From the NCBI GenBank assembly GCA_938015455.1, contig CALLPL010000031.1, positions 1 to 33,911 of the forward strand: DNA of 33,911 nucleotides, written 5' to 3'. The notes under the pieces are model-generated. The model was given only the letters and a program-made list of their open reading frames with translations, ran no database searches and had not been told where the DNA came from. This DNA is from an uncultured Candidatus Altimarinota bacterium (GTDB lineage Bacteria > Patescibacteriota > Gracilibacteria > BD1-5 > UBA6164). Below, in pieces: positions 28,934 through 33,911 of the stretch; positions within the stretch are counted from its first letter, which is position 1; each line of letters begins with the position of its first letter. The translations under genes and the position numbers were made by a program.

Positions 28934-30184
28934 TTATAACCCTTTATAATCAAGTGTAGCAAAATAATCGTCAAATGTTTCGGCCCTTCGTATTACTTTC
29001 GAGCTACCATCAGAAAGGAGTAATATTTCTCGCGATTTTAACTTTGCGTTATAGTTAAATCACATCGAGTAGCCATGTGCTCATGTATCATGTATTACAA
29101 TAGTGTCTCAAATAGTGATTTCTGGGAGCTCTCTATCAATCGCAAATTTATCATTATTCTCGCAAAGAGAACCTACTATATCATACATATGATCACGTAC
29201 TTCATCCTGTTTTCCAAGTACAGATATATAATGGTATGATCAGTACATTCATGGGCGCATTAAATCTGACATACACGTATCAAGTCATATATAGTCTTTA
29301 TAGATGTTCTTCTTATGAATTGCTGAAGTCACCAAGTATCCGTATGGGCCTGTAACCATTCTTCCACATTCTATAACAATACTGAGTGAGTCTTCTCTTT
29401 CTGAGAAGTATGTATTATATAATTCTTTCATTCATACAGCCAACTCTTCGAAGTCGACTGGAGTCTCCTCAGGCTTATATGCAACACCAATACCTCCACC
29501 TAAATTAATGAAATCAAATTCTATATCTAACTTCTGTTCAATATCCCTTGTAAGCTCAAAAAGTATTTTCGCAGTTTCGAGGAAGTAGTCTGTTTGTAGC
29601 TCATTTGAAGCAACCATAGTGTGGATTCCAAAGCGTTTTACTCATAAGTCTCTACATCGCTCATAAGCCTCAAAAATCTGCTCTCTTGTAAGTCAAAACT
29701 TTGCTCCTTCTGGTGCCCCAATAATCACATTTCAGCCCTTTAGTGGACCAGGATTATATCTAAAACATATAAGCTCTGGGAGCTCTCCTACATTCTCAAG
29801 ATAGTAATCAATGTGGGTTATATCATCAAAGTTTATTATCGCTCACAGTTCTTTCGCTTTTTGAAACTCTTTCACAGAAGTGTTGTTTGAAGTGAACATT
29901 ATATCCTCTCCTTTGAGTCCTATAGCTTCACTGAGAATAAGTTCTCATAGAGAGCTGCAATCCATTCCGCATCCTTCATCCTTGAGTACATCTAAAATAT
30001 ATGGATTTGGACAAGCCTTTACCGCATAATATTCTTTAAAACCAGGAACTTTAGAAAATGCTGATTTGAGCGATTGTAAATTATTTCGTATACCTGATTC
30101 ATCATAGAGATGAAATGGAGTTCCATACTCTGTCACTAAGCTCTGGAGTCTTAGAGTACCAAATGGAAAGGATTTCTTTTGCAT
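28934..30184 (-). CDS. lysA: Diaminopimelate decarboxylase
   Basis: LysA removes CO2 from meso-diaminopimelate to give lysine, using PLP. The 416-residue length is normal. Lys56 in YYAVKACPNP is the PLP lysine. Later come FNLGG-type INLGGGIGVAY (the glycine-rich PLP phosphate loop), IECGRMVTGPYG (the ExGR motif in slightly altered form), YIGLDTCMSDLMRPGMYGSYH (the DxGxxDLxRPxxY-type substrate region) and DTGAHGYSMGFNYNA. It lies downstream of dapA but is separated by 183 bases with two hairpins, so its expression may be set apart from dapA. Three of its motifs contain UGA glycines. Clear call. Confidence 0.94.
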
Positions 30185-30203
30185 AATATCTAGGTTAGAT
30201 TTT

Positions 30204-30235
30204 AAAAAATTTCAGGACTACTCCTGAAATTTTTA
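30204..30235 (-). terminator. Terminator-like hairpin just before lysA
   Basis: A 13-pair perfect stem (AAAAATTTCAGGA, loop CTAC) ends in a T-run in the minus direction only 20 bases before the lysA ATG. It is the second hairpin after dapA. It could be an attenuator in a lysA leader or a back-up terminator. Confidence 0.75.
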
Positions 30236-30264
30236 TCTTTTAATTCACTCGCAAATTACAAAAC

Positions 30265-30300
30265 AAAAACCAGAGGAGAAGGACTCTCTGCAGGTTTTTT
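30265..30300 (-). terminator. Terminator after dapA
   Basis: On the minus strand an AAACC/GGTTT and CAGAG/CTCTG stem with a two-base bulge is followed by a T-rich run. It lies 68 bases beyond the dapA stop codon. The stem is weaker than the hairpin next to lysA. Confidence 0.5.
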
Positions 30301-30367
30301 CTGTTTTATAATAATTTGTGTATTCATAAAGTGAGAATATAGGGTTTTAAGTAAAAATCAAGAATTA

Positions 30368-31264
30368 CTACTGTGGAAGTTTATACGTACTCACGAAACC
30401 TAAAAACTCTCCTCTTTCTTTTGGGTCCATTGGGCATATAGGAAGTCTGAAGTTCTCGCCTATAATTCCCTTTTCTGCAAGATATGTTTTTGCAGGAAGA
30501 GGGTTAGTTTGCATGAATAATTTTGAGAAAAACTCTTGAAGTTCAGCGTTTGTCTCTGATGCTTTCTCGTCTCTAGCAAGACACGAATCAATAAATCTCT
30601 TCATGACTTTTGGTTCACAATTTGATGCTACTGAAATTACCCCATCACCACCATTCTTGATGAGGTCGTAACTGAGCCCATCGTCTCCTGATAAAACTAT
30701 AAAATCATCTGAGGTAGCTGAAATAACTTCTTTCATTTGTTCGAGGTTCCCACTAGCCTCTTTTACTCACACGACGTTTGGAGCTTCTTGTATCACTTCT
30801 ATAAGTGTGTTCGTCTCAAGATTTACTCAGGTTCTTCCGACTATATTATATATTACTACGTCCCTTTGAGTTTGCTTTGCTGCTGTAATAAAATGTTTTT
30901 TGAGTCCTGTTTGGGTTGGTTTATTATAGTAGGGATTCACTACGAGGTATGAGTCTATACCATCGATATCATCAAGATATGTAATAGTATTCACTGTATC
31001 TAGAGTAGAATAGGTCCCTGCATTCACCATGATTTTAGTCTTACCTTTGAGTATATTTATACTAAATTTTATAAGCTCTATTTCTTCTGATTCTAAGAGA
31101 GTGGGTCTCTCTCAGGTAGTACCAAGAAGAAGCACTCCGTCTACTCGAGCATCTATTTGCATATGAAGGAGCCTCTCAAGCGCGATATAATCTATAGGAT
31201 TATCGATACCATTTCCATCCTCAAAGGGAGTAATAAGCGCGGTCCACAATCATCTCATACTCAT
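30368..31264 (-). CDS. dapA: 4-hydroxy-tetrahydrodipicolinate synthase
   Basis: DapA condenses pyruvate with aspartate semialdehyde, the first step specific to diaminopimelate and lysine. The 298 residues match the family. Seen are the GTTGE motif at 48-52, Tyr139 and Arg144 in YNIVGRTG, and the Schiff-base Lys168 in VVGVKEASGNL, followed by VLSGDD and the C-terminal NPLPAKTYLAEKG. UGA encodes the fifth residue, the second glycine of GTTGE and the last of GRTG. It begins 8 bases from the dapB stop, so the two genes form one unit. Two hairpins follow before lysA. Confidence 0.95.
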
Positions 31265-31271
31265 GTAATTA

Positions 31272-32006
31272 TTAAACTAAACTCTTTGTAAAATCCTTTA
31301 TTTCAAAATATCATTGTTTATCTAGGAGCCATTGAGCACATACAAGACTCCCTACGGCAAATCCGTCTCGTGTCCTCGCAGTATGCTTGAGCTCTATGGT
31401 ATCAAATACTGAGTCAAAGAGTACCTGATGTGTTCCAGGGATATGTCATCATCTCGTTGAGCTCAGATGCAATTCATGTTTTTCAATCGGTCTTGTCGTT
31501 AGAGCGTTTACCTGTTTTTCTGTTTTTCTGTCTATATGCTCTAACATGATATCTCACATATTGATCAGTGTTCCAGATGGAGAGTCTGCTTTCATATTGT
31601 GATGCCATTCATGAGCCATAGTGTCATACTCTGGAAAGTTATTCATGAGCTTACTTGTATTTTCAATCATTTGATAAAAGAGATTTACTCCAAGAGAAAA
31701 ATTCCCACTCCAGAGTATCGCTCCTTTCGACTCTTCAAATAGCTTCTTCACTTCAGGGAGATGTTCCCACCAACCTGTTGAAGCCATAATTACTTTATAA
31801 TCGTGTTTTGCATAGAATATTAAGTTATCCAGAGCTACCTGAGGGATACAAAACTCTATAATTACATCAAAGTCTAGATCAAGCAGGTCTTCTTTTGCTG
31901 TATTCCTCAGGGGGTCAATAACTGCAACTACTTCATCTCCTCTCTCAAGAGCATGCTTCTCGACTACTTGTCCCATACGTCCATATCCTACAATTGCGAT
32001 CTTCAT
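31272..32006 (-). CDS. dapB: 4-hydroxy-tetrahydrodipicolinate reductase
   Basis: DapB reduces the DapA product with NAD(P)H. The 244-residue protein has the Rossmann start MKIAIVGYGRMGQ. ASTGWW stands where most have GTTG. NFSLGVNLFYQM follows, and then the catalytic block EWHHNMKADSPSGT (His135, His136, Lys139, residues 133-146), which matches EaHHrxKxDxPSGT. The C-terminal part LSSTRGGHIPGTHQVLF and HTARTRDGFAVGSL fits the R-GG-xxGxH and RxxFAxGA motifs, with two adjacent UGA glycines. The starting region follows a strong hairpin, so dapB-dapA likely has a promoter in 32007-32055. Confidence 0.95.
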
Positions 32007-32055
32007 ACTACTTGTTGCGTGAAATATTAATGTTTCAAAGTATAGTAAAGCCTAT

Positions 32056-32089
32056 AAAAAAATCAATCCTGAGTGTGGATTGATTTTTT
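32056..32089 (-). terminator. Terminator between hom and dapB
   Basis: A 13-pair perfect stem (AAAAATCAATCC with GGATTGATTTTT, loop TGAGTGT) lies 6 bases after the hom stop codon on the minus strand and ends in a T-run. Confidence 0.85.
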
Positions 32090-32094
32090 ATTTT

Positions 32095-33228
32095 CTACCT
32101 TGCTGCGAGTACAGAATATAAGTTCTCCATAACTCATGCTGCTGTCTCAGGAATTCCTGCTCACGGTCCTGTTATCACCTTTTGATACTTCTCTGTGCCT
32201 AAAACAGCTATGTTTTCTGTTCCTGAAAGTTGACCTATTTGTGAGTCTTTTAATCTACTTTCTTTTCCTACCTTCATAGTTACTTGTCCGTCTTCATCTT
32301 TGAAACTTGCAATAAATCTGAGAACCGAATGCTTCAAGTCGTCGTCAGTTGACGGCCCACGGTATTTATCGTCCTCATTTTCAGCTACTGCAGATAAAAA
32401 TTCTTCTATAGCTTCTTGTTTATTTTTAGCTATTTCTGATTCAGTCTCTCATTTTTTATCCCACCCTGTTGGAAAAAATCTTCTATAAGAATCGTCTAAT
32501 AGTCATCTTACCTCAACATCTTCCAAGCTCACATCATGACCAGATCCTCGTGCTAAAATAACAAGTTTTTTCGCAACATCGAGTCCATCAAGGTCATCCA
32601 TAGGATTTGGTTCTGTATACCCCCCTTCAATTGCTGCTCTAATAGCTTCTGAGAGTTTTTTTCCTGCTTCTAATTCTGACATGATAAATCACATAGTTCC
32701 TGAAAATACTCATTCAATACTTTTGATTTTATTTCCTGTTTCAGCTGCTCTTTCTACATCACCATATATACCCCTTCCTGCCATAACTGTTGCTTCTGCA
32801 CCATAGCGAGGTCATACCATGAAGTTAAATTGATTAAAACTTGAAGTAGCGAGAGGTATTTTATTCGCTGTAACTAGCTTATCCCCATCAGCTAAATTTA
32901 TATGATAGTCTATCAAGTTCCCATTTGAGACATCTATAACTACTTGCCTTATCCTCTCTTCTTCCAAATAGGCCTGAACATCTTCTAAATGATCATACTT
33001 TTCTCATTTCTCGCTGAGTAATAATTTATTCTGATTCTTATCTCCTGATCGAGCAACTTGAACTGCAAGTTCTGGGTTGTAACTCACGTGACTAGAGCTT
33101 ATAAGTGCTGCTACTTGTGAGTTGGCCAACGCTTCAAGAAATATTGGATTCTGATATAATCCTATAGCAATATTTCATGTTGCTCATATAACAACTATTT
33201 TTTCATTTCCTGCTAAATCTAAAGCCAT
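32095..33228 (-). CDS. hom: Homoserine dehydrogenase
   Basis: This enzyme reduces aspartate semialdehyde to homoserine. The 377-residue protein has an N-terminal Rossmann domain (EKIVVIGATGNIAIGLYQNP). LADGDKLVTANKIPLA follows, the ADGxxxVTANK motif with the substrate-binding Lys. The catalytic-domain block is SIEGVFSGTMGFIMSELEAGKKLSEAI, then GGYTEPNPMDDLDGLDVAKKLVILAR, matching the GTxNYI...GxxExDPxxDxxGxDxxxK signature. The end (VLGTEKYQKVITGPGAGIPETAAGV) fits ThrA-type homoserine dehydrogenases without the aspartokinase part. The N-terminal glycine motif is GATGNI rather than GxGxxG. It shares its substrate with DapA, so here the lysine and threonine/methionine branches meet. It has its own terminators on both sides. 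Confidence 0.88.
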
Positions 33229-33240
33229 AGTAATATCACT

Positions 33241-33277
33241 AAAAAATAAACTTACTCTTAAATATAAGTAAGTTTAT
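33241..33277 (-). terminator. AT-rich terminator before hom
   Basis: An 11-pair perfect stem (ATAAACTTACT with AGTAAGTTTAT, 10-base loop) is followed on the minus strand by a T-run. It lies 37 bases beyond the stop of the small unknown gene and 13 bases before the hom ATG. Confidence 0.65.
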
Positions 33278-33313
33278 AGTGAAGTCAATATGTTTTGACT
33301 TTGGGAGAATATA

Positions 33314-33607
33314 CTACGTAACTCTTTTGATGAGTCCTCCCTCTTTATTGTATCTGTTCAGAAATGCTATGGTAGTATGATGTCCATCTGGGTCCTCTAT
33401 CCATTCATCGTAGTACTCACAGAAGTTTTTTAGGTCAAACGGTTTTGAGTTCTCAGCTGCTCAGGCAAGATGATTTTGTAAGAGTCTGAGTGAGGCTCGC
33501 TTTCACTCAATATTCGGAACAAGTATTTGTTCTCCAGATGAGAGGGTTATTTCTATCTCATAATCCTCTACTTCTGGGAGCCCTGATATATGATCTGTAA
33601 ACTTCAT
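33314..33607 (-). CDS. Small protein of unknown function
   Basis: This 97-residue soluble protein is not recognised. It is acidic in the first half (GLPEVEDYEIEITLSSGEQI) and has no signal peptide, membrane helix or cysteine pattern (one Cys). It reads through two UGA codons, after PNIE and in HLAGAAEN. The start lies 8 bases beyond the stop of the aminotransferase gene on the same strand, so the two are probably co-transcribed. Placement beside aminotransferase and hom suggests a link with the aspartate family pathway, but nothing in the sequence shows it. Confidence 0.6.
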
Positions 33608-33614
33608 AGTTATA

Positions 33615-33911
33615 TTAGTAAGAAATTTCTACCCCAGAGAGAACTGACTTGAGTTTCGCAATTTTTGTTTCATCAAAAGCGTCATAACATGCTGAGTATC
33701 TAATGAATTGTTCTCCCTTTTGTCATTGAAAAGGAACTCCTACTACTCCTATGAGCGTGATAATTTGTTTATTGTAGTCTTCTGAGTTTTCTACAGCTGC
33801 ACCGTTGATCGATTTTGGACAATCAAACATCATAAAGAACCCTGCATCAGTTTCGCAAGCTGGACGAAGTCCGAACTCTGTGAATACTCCTCTGAGTATC
33901 TCGAGTCGTTT
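33615..33911 (-). CDS. Class I/II aminotransferase, C-terminal fragment (5' end outside window)
   Basis: The visible 98 residues are the C-terminal domain of a fold-type I PLP aminotransferase. FTEFGLRPACETDAGFFMMFD and IITLIGVVGVPFQGQKGEQFIRYSACYD match the small domain, with the Arg of FIRYS as the alpha-carboxylate-binding residue. The start is beyond the window. Its position at the head of the hom-dapB-dapA-lysA cluster suggests aspartate aminotransferase or a DapC/DapL-type step, but the fragment cannot decide between these. One UGA codon, in VPFQGQ, is read as glycine. Confidence 0.78.

Noticed and set aside
1-33911. UGA as tryptophan (Mycoplasma/Spiroplasma code).
   Set aside because: UGA columns correspond to invariant glycines in P-loops, the Nudix box, ThyA and others, while Trp positions use UGG.

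Overview
The window only makes sense if UGA is read as glycine (translation table 25). Read with UGA as stop, nearly every gene breaks into pieces. With UGA as glycine the pieces join into full-length proteins of normal family length, and UGA falls exactly where families carry invariant glycines (the thymidylate kinase P-loop region, the Nudix box, ThyA, GpsA, MurA). UGG is still used for Trp, so this is not the Mycoplasma-type UGA=Trp code. UGA=Gly together with the low G+C content points to the candidate phyla Absconditabacteria (SR1) or Gracilibacteria (BD1-5/GN02), which are small-genome, host-associated or predatory bacteria. The window alone does not separate the two. No rRNA, tRNA, CRISPR array, integrase or transposase was seen. 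The longest stretch without a gene is about 195 bases (19303-19497).

Layout. 1-3181 (+): the 3' end of peptide deformylase, a small exported protein, a GNAT acetyltransferase overlapping an isochorismatase-fold protein, gpsA and a lipoprotein. 3259-6166: a nucleotide block with tmk (+), an HD phosphohydrolase and a DNPH1/Rcl-like N-hydrolase (both -), and thyA (+). 6179-8270 (+): a CYTH-domain phosphatase-type protein and an ArsB/NhaD-type ion transporter. 8267-12840 (-): an HTH protein with a basic coiled segment, an enlarged purC and proS. 13017-18795 (-): a tight three-gene block of large exported proteins, consisting of a 966-residue repetitive fibre protein ending in a self-cleaving S74 chaperone domain, an FG-GAP-type propeller protein and a third exported protein. 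18934-20994: an acidic lipoprotein (-) and a FecR-like membrane protein (+).

21052-23008: a thioredoxin-like protein without its CxxC, ribosomal protein bL25 (both -) and yebC (+). 23063-27089: a membrane PP2C-like phosphatase/propeller fusion (-), then murA, a small membrane protein and a Nudix hydrolase (+). 27084-33911 (-): a wall and lysine cluster read right to left: aminotransferase fragment, small unknown protein, hom, dapB, dapA, lysA, the prolyl-tRNA editing protein, murF.

How it fits together. The right-hand cluster makes diaminopimelate and lysine and joins murF and murA in peptidoglycan precursor synthesis. The nucleotide block supplies and cleans dTMP. The exported block probably displays an adhesive fibre on the cell surface, which would suit a cell that must attach to a host, though this role is inferred from domains only. 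Opposing genes often overlap by a few bases or are separated by long perfect hairpins, which shows strong compaction.
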